Shown: positions 17,659 through 26,158 of the stretch, piece after piece
Position numbering within the stretch: the stretch's first letter is position 1
How the letters are laid out: every line of letters begins with the position of its first letter
Assembly (NCBI RefSeq): GCF_001613505.1
Contig: NZ_BDCM01000014.1
Span: forward strand, 639,016 to 703,015
Length of the DNA: 64,000 bases
Reading direction: 5' to 3'
Source of the DNA: Nocardia mikamii NBRC 108933
GTDB lineage: Bacteria > Actinomycetota > Actinomycetes > Mycobacteriales > Mycobacteriaceae
Position numbers and translations under genes: made by a program
The notes under the pieces: model-generated
The model's input: the letters and a program-made list of their open reading frames with translations, nothing else
What the model was told of the DNA's origin: nothing
The model's database searches: none

Positions 17659-18915
17659 CTACCCGCGCCTGCCGCAGACGATATCGACCGCGCGCGCGAG
17701 GATGTCGAGTCCGTGGTCCAGCTCGGAATCCGAAATGATCAGCGGCGGAAGCAGTTTCACCACCTCGTCACAGGCCCCGGAGGTCTCCACCAGCAGCCCC
17801 TCCTCGAAGGCCACCCGGCTGACTTTGCCCGCCTCGGAGGCATCGTCGAAGACGAGGCCGTGTACCAAACCCCGTCCCCGCGTGGACAATCCGCCGACCG
17901 AGTCGGCGATGCCGGTCAGCGCCCGCCGCACCCGTTCACCGCGGGCGAGGGTGGCCAGTTCGAGCCGGTCGTCGCTCCAGTAGCGGGTCAACGCCGCCCG
18001 TGCCGTGACGAAGGCGGGATTGTTGCCGCGGAACGTCCCGTTGTGCTCACCGGGCGCCCACTGGTCGAGTTCCCGCTTCATCAGCACCAGTGCCATCGGC
18101 AGGCCGTAGCCACCGATCGACTTCGACAACACCACGATGTCGGGAACGATGCCGGCGGTCTCGAAGGAGAAGAACGGGCCGGTGCGCCCACAGCCCATCT
18201 GCACGTCGTCGACGATCAGCAGGATGCCGCGCGCCGCCACCAGATCCGACAACCGGCGCAGCCACTGCACGCCCGCGACGTTGACCCCGCCCTCTCCCTG
18301 AACGGTCTCCACGATCACCGCGGCGGGTCTGTCGACCCCGGAGGACGTGTCGTCGAGAATGCGCTCCGCCCAGACCCATTCATCGATCCCACCACCGAGG
18401 TACCCGTCGTAGGGCAGCGGCTGCGCATGGGTCAGCGGCACCCCCGCACCGGCGCGTTTGGCGGCGTTGCCGGTCACCGCCAGGGCGCCCAGGGTCATCC
18501 CGTGAAAGGCGTTGGTGAAGTTCAGCACGGTGGTGCGACCGGTGACCTTGCGCGCCAGCTTGAGCGCCGCCTCCACCGCGTTCGCCCCGGTCGGCCCCGG
18601 GAATTGCACCTTGTAGTCGAGACCACGGGGAGCCAGGATCAGATCGCGCAGCGTCTCGAGCAGATCGCGTTTGGCCGCCGTAGCCATGTCCAGGCCATGC
18701 GTCAGGCCGTCCCGCGCGATGTAGTCGATGAGCGCCGCTTTGAGCAGCGGATTGTTGTGCCCGTAGTTGAGCGCGCCCGCGCCGGCGAAGAAATCGAGGT
18801 ATTCACGCCCCTGCTCGTCGCGGAGCCAGGCGCCGCGGGCGGTGTCGAAGACCGTCGGCCAGACCCGGCAGTATCCGCGCACATCCGATTCCAGCGTTTC
18901 GAAAACGGTGGTCAT
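17659..18915 (-). CDS. ectB: Diaminobutyrate--2-oxoglutarate aminotransferase (EctB-like)
   Basis: A 418-residue class III aminotransferase. It opens MTTVFETLESDVRGYCRVWPTVFD as EctB proteins do, then has FFAGAGALNYGHNNP, TNAFHGMTLGALAVTGN, the PLP-binding Asp in IVDDVQMGCGRTG and Schiff-base Lys265 in VVLSKSIGGYGLP, and GTFRGNNPAFVTA. It converts aspartate-4-semialdehyde and glutamate to L-2,4-diaminobutyrate, the first step of ectoine synthesis and a precursor for some siderophores. No ectA, ectC or ectD gene is adjacent: an ABC exporter runs divergently upstream and a prenyltransferase convergently downstream. It is therefore either a detached ectoine gene or serves another diaminobutyrate pathway. 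Confidence 0.88.
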   Translation of the reverse strand: MTTVFETLESDVRGYCRVWPTVFDTARGAWLRDEQGREYLDFFAGAGALNYGHNNPLLKAALIDYIARDGLTHGLDMATAAKRDLLETLRDLILAPRGLDYKVQFPGPTGANAVEAALKLARKVTGRTTVLNFTNAFHGMTLGALAVTGNAAKRAGAGVPLTHAQPLPYDGYLGGGIDEWVWAERILDDTSSGVDRPAAVIVETVQGEGGVNVAGVQWLRRLSDLVAARGILLIVDDVQMGCGRTGPFFSFETAGIVPDIVVLSKSIGGYGLPMALVLMKRELDQWAPGEHNGTFRGNNPAFVTARAALTRYWSDDRLELATLARGERVRRALTGIADSVGGLSTRGRGLVHGLVFDDASEAGKVSRVAFEEGLLVETSGACDEVVKLLPPLIISDSELDHGLDILARAVDIVCGRRG

Positions 18916-19204
18916 AGGCGGTCCTCAGGGGCGGGAGCCACCGCGGCGACCCCAGTGTGAAACATGACTGTTTCTAACACTGCGATGGAGGTCGCGGCAA
19001 GGTTTTGCGCAAATCCATATCGGCCCCGGCAACGCCCGGGACATCGCCCCACCGCGCCCCGACAGGCGGGTCCGGCAACCGTCGAGCATCCGAGCCGGCC
19101 CGGCCATCGGGTGCGACGACCATACCGACCGCTCGGACTTCCCCACTTCGATTCTTCGAAATTCGCTCGCCGAGTGAGCGACCGCGTCGTATTCTGGACG
19201 ACTT

Positions 19205-20011
19205 GTGCGCGCACTCTCGGGGGTTTATTCACGTCTGTTCGGCGCCGGCTTCCGACGCCAATGGAATTACCGGTCGGCCGTCTTCGCGGGCCTGGCCGCC
19301 AATGTCGTCTTCGGCCTCATTCGCGCCGCGGTGATGATCGCGGCGGCGCGCTCCACGCCGGGCTTCGGCGGCTACACCGGTGCGTCGATCGGCGCCTACG
19401 TATGGTTGTCGCAGGCCATGCTGGGTGCCCTGCGGGTGATGGGGCCGCCGCACGATATCGCGGAGCGGGTGCGCACCGGCGATGTGGCGGTCGATCTGCA
19501 ACGCCCCATCGATATCCAATTCTTCTATCTGGCAACCGATCTCGGCGGCTCGTCGTGCACGCTGGCGCTGCGCGGCCTGCCGTCGGTCGCCACCGGTCTC
19601 ATCACGGCGCAACTGGTGTTGCCCGGCGCCTTCGCGCCGTATCTACTCGGCGCCGTCAGTGTCGTTGCGGCCGTGACCCTTTCGTTGTTGCTGCTGTTCG
19701 CGGTGAGCCTGCTGGGCTTCTGGCTGATCGAGACGCGCGGAATCCGGATGCTCTACCAGATCCTGTCCACGTTCTTCGCCGGCCTCTACGTACCCGTCCA
19801 CCTGTTTCCGGCACCGCTGGCCGCCGCCGCACGGCTGACCCCGTTTCCCTGGCTGCTGCAGGGGCCGGTCGACGTGTTGTCGGGTCGGGTGACGGGTTCG
19901 GCGGCGTGGTCGGTCATCGGCATGCAGGTGTTGTGGATCGCCATCGCGATCGGCATCGGCCGGACGCTCATCGCGGCGGGCCGGCGCAAACTGGAGGTGC
20001 AGGGTGGCTGA
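19205..20011 (+). CDS. ABC-2 type transporter permease, subunit 1
   Basis: A 268-residue integral membrane protein with six predicted helices, of the group found as paired permeases with an ABC ATPase (COG4587/COG3694). It begins MRALSGVYSRLFGAGFRRQWNYRSAVFAGLAANVVFG; typical are GDVAVDLQRPIDIQFFYLATDLG and the end PVDVLSGRV. GTG 19205 is the chosen start. It overlaps the next permease by eight bases, so the three-gene operon is translationally coupled. The exported substrate is unknown; relatives occur beside lipid or antibiotic genes. Confidence 0.85.
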   Translation: MRALSGVYSRLFGAGFRRQWNYRSAVFAGLAANVVFGLIRAAVMIAAARSTPGFGGYTGASIGAYVWLSQAMLGALRVMGPPHDIAERVRTGDVAVDLQRPIDIQFFYLATDLGGSSCTLALRGLPSVATGLITAQLVLPGAFAPYLLGAVSVVAAVTLSLLLLFAVSLLGFWLIETRGIRMLYQILSTFFAGLYVPVHLFPAPLAAAARLTPFPWLLQGPVDVLSGRVTGSAAWSVIGMQVLWIAIAIGIGRTLIAAGRRKLEVQGG

Positions 20012-20825
20012 GCTCGCACCGTACGGGAGCAGGCTCACACCCTATGTGGCCGTACTGCGTTCGCGGATGCGCTCACAGCGCGCCTATCCGCTCTCCTTCG
20101 CCACCGACCTGTTGTCCTCCCTGCTGATCGGCGTGGTCGAATTCGCGGAGATGTGGCTGATCTACCACAACGTCACGGCGCTGGGCGGCCTGAACTCGAC
20201 CCAGATGCTGCTGCTGTTCGGTCTGTCCAACCTGAGTTTCGCGCTCGCGCAGATCGCCGTCGGCCACACCGACACCCTCGCGACCTACATTCGGATGGGC
20301 ACCCTCGACGCCTTTCACCTGCGACCCCAGCCCCTGCTGCTCCAGTTGATCACCAGCGATGTGTCGCTGCGGCGTCTGTCGCGGGCCACCGTCGCTGCGG
20401 TGGTCCTGATCGCCGGCCTGATCGGCAACGATATCGATTGGAGCCCAACGCATATCGCGCTGGCGGTGAGCAGCACACTGGGCGGGATCGCCATTTTCGC
20501 CGGACTGTTCGTCTGCGCCGCGGGCCTGCAATTCCACCTGGTGGACGGATCGGAACTCACCAACAGCTTCACCTACGGCGGATCCTTCGCCTCCCAGCAG
20601 CCGAGTTCGGTGTTCTCCGGCCCACTGCGGGCATTGTTCGGGTTCGCGATACCGGTGTCGTTCGTCGCCTATCTGCCCACGATCGCCCTCCTCGGCCTTC
20701 CCGGACCGCCGTGGCTGCCCGCCGGTCTGGCCTGGTTCGGACCGCTTGCGGCGCTGTGGGTTTGGATAATGGCGTTGACGCTCTGGCGCATCGGGGTACG
20801 CCACTACCAGGGAGGGGGCGGATGA
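20004..20825 (+). CDS. ABC-2 type transporter permease, subunit 2
   Basis: A 273-residue second permease with about six membrane helices. It starts with a short cytosolic lead MAELAPYGSRLTPYVAVLRSRM; conserved features include YPLSFATDLLSSLLIGVVEFAEMW, the coupling-helix region GTLDAFHLRPQPLLLQLITSDV matching GDVAVDLQRP in subunit 1, and a C-terminal helix pair. It presumably pairs with subunit 1 as a heterodimer. It overlaps the ATPase gene by four bases. Confidence 0.85.
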   Translation: MAELAPYGSRLTPYVAVLRSRMRSQRAYPLSFATDLLSSLLIGVVEFAEMWLIYHNVTALGGLNSTQMLLLFGLSNLSFALAQIAVGHTDTLATYIRMGTLDAFHLRPQPLLLQLITSDVSLRRLSRATVAAVVLIAGLIGNDIDWSPTHIALAVSSTLGGIAIFAGLFVCAAGLQFHLVDGSELTNSFTYGGSFASQQPSSVFSGPLRALFGFAIPVSFVAYLPTIALLGLPGPPWLPAGLAWFGPLAALWVWIMALTLWRIGVRHYQGGGG

Positions 20826-21988
20826 ACACCGTCGAAGTATCGGAGCTGACCAGGCAATTCGTGCTCCGGCGCAGCCGCCGGGGCCGCGGGCACGTGCGCG
20901 AGGTGCTCACCGCAGTCGACTCGATGAGCTTTCACATCGAATCCGGTTCGGCTGTCGGCTATATCGGCGCCAACGGGGCCGGGAAATCCACCACGATCAA
21001 GATGCTCACCGGCATCCTCGTGCCGACCTCCGGCACAGTGCGCACCTGCGGGCTCGACCCGGTGCGCCGGCGGCGCGAACTGGCCGGGCGGATCGGCGTG
21101 GTGTTCGGACAGCGGTCACAACTGTGGTGGGATCTGCCGCTGCGCGAATCGTTCACCATTCTGGCCGCCATCCATCGCCTGGAACCGGCCGCGGCGCGTC
21201 GTCGCACGGACGAACTCGTCGAACAGCTCGAGATGGGACACACCCTCGACACCCCGGTGCGTCAGCTCTCCCTCGGCCAGCGGATGCGCGCCGAAATCGC
21301 CGCGGCACTCCTGCATCGTCCGGAGCTGCTGATTCTCGATGAGCCGACCATCGGCCTCGACGTGCTGTCCAAACAGCGCCTGCGGGAATTCCTGCGCCGG
21401 GAACGGGCGGAAAGCGGCACCACACTGCTGCTCACCACCCACGATATGGGCGATATCGAACGCCTCTGCGAACGGGTACTGGTGGTCGACCACGGCCGCC
21501 TCGCCTACGACGGCACACTGCCGGGCCTGGCGCGCACCGTCGGCGCGCGGCGCGTCCTGGTGGTGGATCTGGCCCGGCCCAGCGACGATCTCACCGGCCT
21601 CGCGGGGGCCACGCTGCTGGCGGCCGAGGCCGACGGCATGCGGCAGCGGCTGGCTTTCGATCCCGAAATCACCACCGCCGCACAGCTTCTCGCCGCCATC
21701 TCGAATCGGGTCGAGGTGCGCGACCTGTCCATCGAGGAACCCGATATCGAGGACGTCGTTCGCCGCATCTACTCCGCCGGAGACGGCACCGCTCCGGCGC
21801 CCTCGGGTGCCGGAGCGGTGGCCCGGGACACGAGCCCCGGGGGCGGGCCGGAGTCAGCCGCCGAACGACCCGGTGAACAGGGTGTTCAGCACGCCGCTGA
21901 GGGCGGCGCTGCCGGTGTCGAGGATGCCGCTCAGCGCGGCGCTACCGGTGTCGATGATGACCGGAATCATGCTTCTACCTCTCTGTAG
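20822..21988 (+). CDS. ABC transporter ATP-binding protein
   Basis: The ATPase of the three-gene exporter. It has Walker A GANGAGKSTT, the Q-loop region FGQRSQLWWDLP typical of this subfamily, signature LSLGQRMRAEIAAALLHRP, Walker B LLILDEPTIGLD and H-loop TTHDMGD. The family-typical end is reached at about residue 325 (SIEEPDIEDVVRRIY). The frame then stays open for about 64 more codons of low-complexity Gly/Ala/Glu sequence, running through the hairpin at 21787-21820 and antisense through the 38-codon peptide gene, to a stop at 21986-21988. The tail is probably non-functional read-through after loss of the original stop. Confidence 0.88.
   Translation: MNTVEVSELTRQFVLRRSRRGRGHVREVLTAVDSMSFHIESGSAVGYIGANGAGKSTTIKMLTGILVPTSGTVRTCGLDPVRRRRELAGRIGVVFGQRSQLWWDLPLRESFTILAAIHRLEPAAARRRTDELVEQLEMGHTLDTPVRQLSLGQRMRAEIAAALLHRPELLILDEPTIGLDVLSKQRLREFLRRERAESGTTLLLTTHDMGDIERLCERVLVVDHGRLAYDGTLPGLARTVGARRVLVVDLARPSDDLTGLAGATLLAAEADGMRQRLAFDPEITTAAQLLAAISNRVEVRDLSIEEPDIEDVVRRIYSAGDGTAPAPSGAGAVARDTSPGGGPESAAERPGEQGVQHAAEGGAAGVEDAAQRGATGVDDDRNHASTSL
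21787..21820 (+). terminator. Bidirectional hairpin between ABC operon and 38-codon gene
   Basis: A perfect 12-bp stem CACCGCTCCGGC / GCCGGAGCGGTG with a 10-nt loop. It lies inside the open frame of the ABC ATPase but just past the point where homologues end, and 34 bases beyond the stop of the opposing small gene. Confidence 0.7.
21854..21970 (-). CDS. 38-residue peptide with an internal tandem repeat
   Basis: A small ORF starting at ATG 21970 after AGAGAGG at seven bases. It opens MIPVI and then carries two near-identical 11-residue units, IDTGSAALSGI and LDTGSAALSGV, followed by LNTLFTGSFGG. At DNA level this is a direct repeat of about 33 bp. It is uncharged apart from two Asp, rich in Gly/Ser/Ala/Leu, and would form an amphipathic helix or beta-turn repeat. 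I recognise no family. The GS-rich motif and the position convergent to a metabolic operon across a hairpin parallel the 21-codon gene at 10815-10880. The opposite strand is also open (ABC ATPase tail), but the good ribosome binding site favours this strand. Confidence 0.55.
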   Translation of the reverse strand: MIPVIIDTGSAALSGILDTGSAALSGVLNTLFTGSFGG

Positions 21989-22145
21989 GGGGCACAGGCC
22001 GTCGACGCCCGTGTCGGGCGATCGACCAGAACCCACCCTGCTGGCCGGAACTTAATCGCCGCTGGCCGGTAGCTGAGAGAGATGTAAGAGCCGCTGTGTG
22101 GAGTGTCTCCGTAACGGAAACCTCTGTGTTGCCGATGGGAAATCG

Positions 22146-22478
22146 TCACTGTCGCTTGTCGTCTGGGTGATTGCTGTCCGCCGAGTACAAGCTGACCTCC
22201 CCGCCCTCGCCCAGGAATGCGTTGACCAGCATGATCCGCTCGGCCTGCATGGCGTCGGCGTCCGGTGCGGCGGTGGTGATCGAAATCTGCGGAATGGCAG
22301 CCCAGTTCACGACATAACGTTCCGGCGGACCGGCCGCGCCGGAGACGTGCGCCAGACGGAAGACCGAGACCGTGCGACGCTCCATCAGATTTCGCACCAC
22401 CTCGGCGATTCGCTCGGGATCTTCCAGAGCGAACAGGAAGCCGAAGGTCAGCTCCGGCGAAGAGATATAGGCGGGCAC
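22146..22478 (-). CDS. Hypothetical protein (110 residues)
   Basis: A single GTG-initiated frame with good GC3 bias: it opens MPAYISSPELTFGFLFALED, followed by an amphipathic helix (PERIAEVVRNLMERRTVSVFRLAHV) and PERYVVNWAAIPQISITTA, with a hydrophilic C-terminus. There is no signal peptide or membrane segment and I do not recognise a family. The start has only a weak GAGA before it. It lies downstream of nothing and convergent to nothing obvious. Confidence 0.55.
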   Translation of the reverse strand: MPAYISSPELTFGFLFALEDPERIAEVVRNLMERRTVSVFRLAHVSGAAGPPERYVVNWAAIPQISITTAAPDADAMQAERIMLVNAFLGEGGEVSLYSADSNHPDDKRQ

Positions 22479-22835
22479 AAATTCTCAGGCTAGCCATCCG
22501 CGACCGGTCGCGCAGGCGCCGCGCCGCCGATGGTGGATCTTCGCGATCATGTGATCCCCGCGTGATGCGTATAACGATTGTCCGCCACCTTGGGTGTTCG
22601 GCGCGTCAACCGTTGCGTGCCAAGTCAGGACACGCTTTCCTGAATATGTCCCCGCATTCGGACACGTCTATCGCATCGTCGCGGATATCCCGGTTCGTAC
22701 CCCCGTGAGCAGTGCGACCGAACAGCCGGCGTTCGATTCCGCGGGACTACGCCGGAGCCGAGGGGAGCCCCTCCCGAAAACCTCCTCGGCCCTGGCGTAA
22801 CCAGATTCCGACCGCTGAGACGAGGGTGGGAGACG
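22479..22835. other. Intergenic region between two divergent hypothetical genes
   Basis: About 357 bases with no supportable gene; open frames here have no ribosome binding sites and no recognisable sequence. It should hold the promoters of the divergent genes at 22478 and 22836. Confidence 0.4.
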
Positions 22836-23378
22836 ATGGCGACCGCATACGTCGGGGACAACGACGCGACCGGCGCACTTCCGTCGGTATCCGCGCTGCT
22901 GCGCGCATTCCGGTCCACGACACCGCCACCCGGCGACCATCCGGTGCTCGAGGTGGCCCGGGAGCTGGTCCGCTGCCACGAGCTGCGCCGGCACGCCTAT
23001 CAGGAGGCGCAGGCGCCGAAGGCCTCGAGCGCCCGCGTGGCCGGCGCCAGCCGATTGGTCGACAACATCGATCGTGACCGCACCCGGCTGATCGAATGTA
23101 TCGACGTCTGGGTAGCCGACAACATCGCGCACCGGGACGGCGCCTCGCTGCACACCGAAACCCTCGGCGCGGTCATCGACCGCATGGCCGGCAAATGGGT
23201 CGCCGCCCATCATGCGCTCGGTCTGCCCGCCTCGAACTATCCCGCGGACGAGCTCCCCGCCTCCACACCGGACGGCGAGGCACACCTGCACTGGGTGCGC
23301 CTCGCCGAACTGGCCGACGGCTACAAGGACCTGATCACCGATATCGCCGAGCACCGGCGCCGGCTGCCGGTGTTCTGA
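22836..23378 (+). CDS. DUF4254 domain-containing protein
   Basis: A 180-residue, mostly alpha-helical cytosolic protein. The stretch SRLVDNIDRDRTRLIECIDVWVADNI followed by LHTETLGAVIDRMAGKWVAAHHAL is the actinobacterial DUF4254 pattern, as is the ending WVRLAELADGYKDLITDI. Biochemical function is unknown. ATG 22836 has GGGAG at four bases. Convergent with the desaturase operon, with only six bases between the stops. Confidence 0.75.
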   Translation: MATAYVGDNDATGALPSVSALLRAFRSTTPPPGDHPVLEVARELVRCHELRRHAYQEAQAPKASSARVAGASRLVDNIDRDRTRLIECIDVWVADNIAHRDGASLHTETLGAVIDRMAGKWVAAHHALGLPASNYPADELPASTPDGEAHLHWVRLAELADGYKDLITDIAEHRRRLPVF

Positions 23379-23384
23379 TCCCGC

Positions 23385-23705
23385 TCAGCGTTTCGGATCG
23401 ACGATTTCCACATCGGCATCGATGATGGGCTGGGCCGCATTCACATTCGGCACCGGCTCGGGCTCGTCGACCAGAACATCGGGATGGTCGCGCCCGGTGT
23501 TCACGTCGGCCGCCGCCTCCCGATCACGGTGCGCCGCGGCCGCGGCCTCCCGCATCTCGATGGCGTCGGTGATCCAGTCACCGATTTCGCGCGTCACTTC
23601 CGACACCGTGCCGGTAATGATCGTTGCGATATTGCCGACGTGTCGTGCCCCGGAGGATGTCAGCTCCTGGATCAGATCCTTGTTGCTCTCGAATTTTCCG
23701 ATCAT
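23385..23705 (-). CDS. Hypothetical protein, third gene of the desaturase operon
   Basis: A 106-residue acidic protein: the opening IGKFESNKDLIQELTSSGARHVGNIATIITGTVSEVTREIGDWI is a conserved-looking amphipathic helical domain, then an Ala/Glu-rich segment and a low-complexity Pro/Asp tail. Its ATG follows directly on the desaturase TAG (TAGATG, no gap), with GAGG inside the end of the desaturase gene, so it is translated with it. It resembles small actinobacterial proteins of unknown function; a role as a membrane-associated partner of the desaturase is inference from position only. Confidence 0.75.
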   Translation of the reverse strand: MIGKFESNKDLIQELTSSGARHVGNIATIITGTVSEVTREIGDWITDAIEMREAAAAAHRDREAAADVNTGRDHPDVLVDEPEPVPNVNAAQPIIDADVEIVDPKR

Positions 23706-24860
23706 CTACCCGCCCACCTCGCTCGGCTCGACCTGCCGCTCTCGCATCACGATAACACCAGGCTGCGAGCCTTTCCCGACGATGGCCGGGGGAAGGGCGA
23801 GCTTGCAGATCTTGAGCCACACCGAGCCGACCTGCTTGCTGAACCGGCCGGTGTTGTAGGGCAGGCCGTACTTCTCGCACAGCGCGCGGACCTCGGGCGC
23901 GATCTCCGGATACCGGTTGGCCGGCAGATCCGGGAACAGGTGGTGTTCGATCTGGTGGGACAGATTGCCCGAGAGGATGTGGAACAGTTTGCTGCCGCTG
24001 ATATTGGCCGAGCCGAGCATCTGCCGCACGTACCACTCGCCGCGCGTCTCGTTCTCGGTCTCCTCTTCGGTGAACGTCTGTACGCCCGATGGGAAGTGCC
24101 CACAGAAGATGATCGAGTACGCCCAGACGTTGCGCACCAGGTTGGCGGTCACGTTGCCGGCCAGGGTGGAGACGAACAGCGGGCCGCTCAGCAGCGGGAA
24201 GACGACGTAGTCCTTGAGCACCTGACGGCCGGCCTTGCGGATCTGCCCCTTGGCCAGGCGCTTGACATCCGCCCACTTCCGCTTGCCCTTGACGATGTTG
24301 TCGGCCTCGAGGTCGTGCAGCATCACGCCCCATTCGAACAGCAGCATCAGCGCCAGCGCGTACACCGGGTTGCCCAGGTAGTACGGATTCCACTGCTGGC
24401 CCTCGTCGATGCGCAGCACCCCGTAGCCGATGTCGCGGTCGCGACCGTGGATGTTGGTGTAGGTGTGGTGCATGTAGTTGTGCGAATGCTTCCACTGATC
24501 GGCCGGGCACACCGTATCCCATTCGAACACACGGGAATTCAGGCCCGGTTCACGCATCCAGTCCCACTGCCCGTGCATGACGTTGTGGCCGATCTCCATA
24601 TTGTCCAGAATCTTGGACAGGCTCAGCGCCGCCACCCCGGCCAGCCAGAACGGCGGCAGGAAGCCCAGGTACATCAGGCCGCGCCCGGCGATCTCGAAAC
24701 CGCGCTGCGCCTTGATGATCGAGTAGATGTATTCGCGGTCGCGCTCCCCCAGGTCGGCGGTGATGCGGTCGCGCAGTGCGTCCAGCTCCCGGCCGATCTC
24801 GGCGACCTGTTCCGGCGACAGGACCAAGGGTCCGTTCTCGGTTTCGGTGAGTATGGTCAT
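23706..24860 (-). CDS. Membrane fatty acid / acyl-CoA desaturase (DesA3-like)
   Basis: A 384-residue di-iron desaturase that introduces a cis double bond in long-chain acyl-CoA (stearoyl to oleoyl in the mycobacterial DesA3 model). All three histidine boxes are present: HNVMH at 92-96, HSHNYMHH at 125-132, and HQIEHH in the C-terminal third (NLSHQIEHHLFPDLP). Two hydrophobic hairpins (about 62-90 and 190-235) anchor it in the membrane. ATG 24860 has GGGGAG at seven bases; longer frames have no homology. The ferredoxin-reductase gene is 32 bases upstream in the same operon and would supply electrons, as Rv3230c does for DesA3. Confidence 0.93.
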   Translation of the reverse strand: MTILTETENGPLVLSPEQVAEIGRELDALRDRITADLGERDREYIYSIIKAQRGFEIAGRGLMYLGFLPPFWLAGVAALSLSKILDNMEIGHNVMHGQWDWMREPGLNSRVFEWDTVCPADQWKHSHNYMHHTYTNIHGRDRDIGYGVLRIDEGQQWNPYYLGNPVYALALMLLFEWGVMLHDLEADNIVKGKRKWADVKRLAKGQIRKAGRQVLKDYVVFPLLSGPLFVSTLAGNVTANLVRNVWAYSIIFCGHFPSGVQTFTEEETENETRGEWYVRQMLGSANISGSKLFHILSGNLSHQIEHHLFPDLPANRYPEIAPEVRALCEKYGLPYNTGRFSKQVGSVWLKICKLALPPAIVGKGSQPGVIVMRERQVEPSEVGG

Positions 24861-24892
24861 AGCTGTTCTCCCCTTTCGAATTTCGGTGCGAC

Positions 24893-26002
24893 TCAGATTT
24901 CGATGTCGACGTCGCCGACCGCCGCGCTGACGCACAGCTGGATCGGCTGGTCGGGGTCGCTGTCCAGTTCGCCACTGCGCAGGTTGCGGGTGCAGCCGGA
25001 TCGCTTGACGGCCGTGCAGGAGAAGCAGATGCCCATCCGGCACCCGAATTCCGGCGTCAAACCCGCCGATTCGGCCTGCTCGAGCAGGCTCGCCCCGGTG
25101 TTCTCCGACTGCGTGCCGCTCACCGAGAACGTGGTGACGCCCTCGACGTCGGTGGTGTCGGCCGGCGCGGCGGTGAGGACGAACTCCTCGCTGTGCAGGC
25201 GGTCGTCGAGATCCTCGGCCTGGTAGATGCGACGCACGGACTCCATCAGCGGCGGCGGACCGCAGACGTAGGTCTGCGCCGTCGCGAAGAACGGCGCGAT
25301 GCGCGACAGCTCGTCGTAGTCGAGGAACTTCGCACCGGGCACGACCGCACAGTTCCACGGTGCGCCGTCCAGCCGCTCCGACCGGCCCAGTTCGGGATAA
25401 CCCAGCACGACGTCGACGTTGTCGTGGCGACGGGCGATATCCGCGAGCAGTTCCCGATGCGGCACCTCCTCGGGCGAGCGGGCGTAGTGCAGGAACACCA
25501 CGTCGCCGCGATACCCCTCGGCCACGAGCGTGGCCAACATCGACAGCACCGGCGTGATACCGCTGCCACCGCTGATCAGCACCACCTTGTCCGGTCGCTG
25601 GTCCGGCAGCCGGAACACCCCGGAGGCGGGCGCGAGGTCCACGACCATCCCCCGCTTCGCGTGCCGGTGCAGATATTGCGACACCAGCCCCTCCGGATGC
25701 GCCTTCACGGTCAACGTGAGGGTGCGGCGCGGTCCGGCCTCGGCATCGATGGGCGAATAGCAGCGGGTGTGTTTCACGCCGTTGATCAGTACGCCGACCT
25801 GCACGAACTGACCGGCTTCGTGACCGGCCCACTGCCGGGTCGGACGGAGTGTGAGGGTCACCGAACCGGGCACCGACCTATCCACGCCGATGATCTCGGC
25901 CCGCATATCGCGCAGCGTCAGTGTCGGCCGCACCAACTCCAGATACCGGTCGAGCGGGTGCGGCGAGGTCAGTGTCTGGACCAGATCGAGCAGTCCCACC
26001 AT
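24893..26002 (-). CDS. Ferredoxin reductase with plant-type [2Fe-2S] domain (desaturase electron donor)
   Basis: A 369-residue three-domain reductase (Rv3230c-like): an FAD-binding domain with RCYSPI (about 90-110), an NAD(P)H-binding domain with LISGGSGITPVLSML and TYVCGPPPLMESVR, and a C-terminal ferredoxin domain with Cys321, Cys326, Cys329 and Cys357 (CX4CX2CX27C). It passes electrons from NAD(P)H to the desaturase encoded next. ATG 26002 was chosen because GGGGAG precedes it by seven bases and the protein then starts MVGLLDLVQTLTSPHPLDRY as relatives do. It lies divergent from the TetR gene across a region with several palindromes. Confidence 0.93.
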   Translation of the reverse strand: MVGLLDLVQTLTSPHPLDRYLELVRPTLTLRDMRAEIIGVDRSVPGSVTLTLRPTRQWAGHEAGQFVQVGVLINGVKHTRCYSPIDAEAGPRRTLTLTVKAHPEGLVSQYLHRHAKRGMVVDLAPASGVFRLPDQRPDKVVLISGGSGITPVLSMLATLVAEGYRGDVVFLHYARSPEEVPHRELLADIARRHDNVDVVLGYPELGRSERLDGAPWNCAVVPGAKFLDYDELSRIAPFFATAQTYVCGPPPLMESVRRIYQAEDLDDRLHSEEFVLTAAPADTTDVEGVTTFSVSGTQSENTGASLLEQAESAGLTPEFGCRMGICFSCTAVKRSGCTRNLRSGELDSDPDQPIQLCVSAAVGDVDIEI

Positions 26003-26034
26003 GCGGTTCTCCCCAGCCTTCGTCGTTTGTTCGC

Positions 26035-26053
26035 GTGCACCTTTTCGGTGCAC
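26035..26053. promoter_or_regulatory. Palindrome in the desaturase operon leader
   Basis: Perfect 7-bp inverted repeat GTGCACC TTTTC GGTGCAC, 33 bases upstream of the reductase start. It may be an operator for the adjacent TetR regulator or an mRNA hairpin. Confidence 0.5.
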
Positions 26054-26063
26054 ATCTGTACAC

Positions 26064-26098
26064 TGAACTAGTGTGCCTGGCGGTACCGCAATAGTTCA
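26064..26098. promoter_or_regulatory. Inverted repeat between desaturase operon and TetR gene
   Basis: TGAACTA and TAGTTCA face each other across 21 bases, with a second palindrome GCGGTACCGC (26080-26089) between them. The position in the divergent promoter region suits a regulator binding site. Confidence 0.5.
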
Positions 26099-26158
26099 AC
26101 CTGCATCTGGTGTGACCGATGCAACATCTCTTCGAATGGACCAGTCGTGAACGGATGT

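Noticed and set aside
21854..21970. Two 33-bp direct repeats suspected as a CRISPR or minisatellite
   Set aside because: Only two units without spacers; the repeat is explained by the duplicated 11-residue unit in the small gene.
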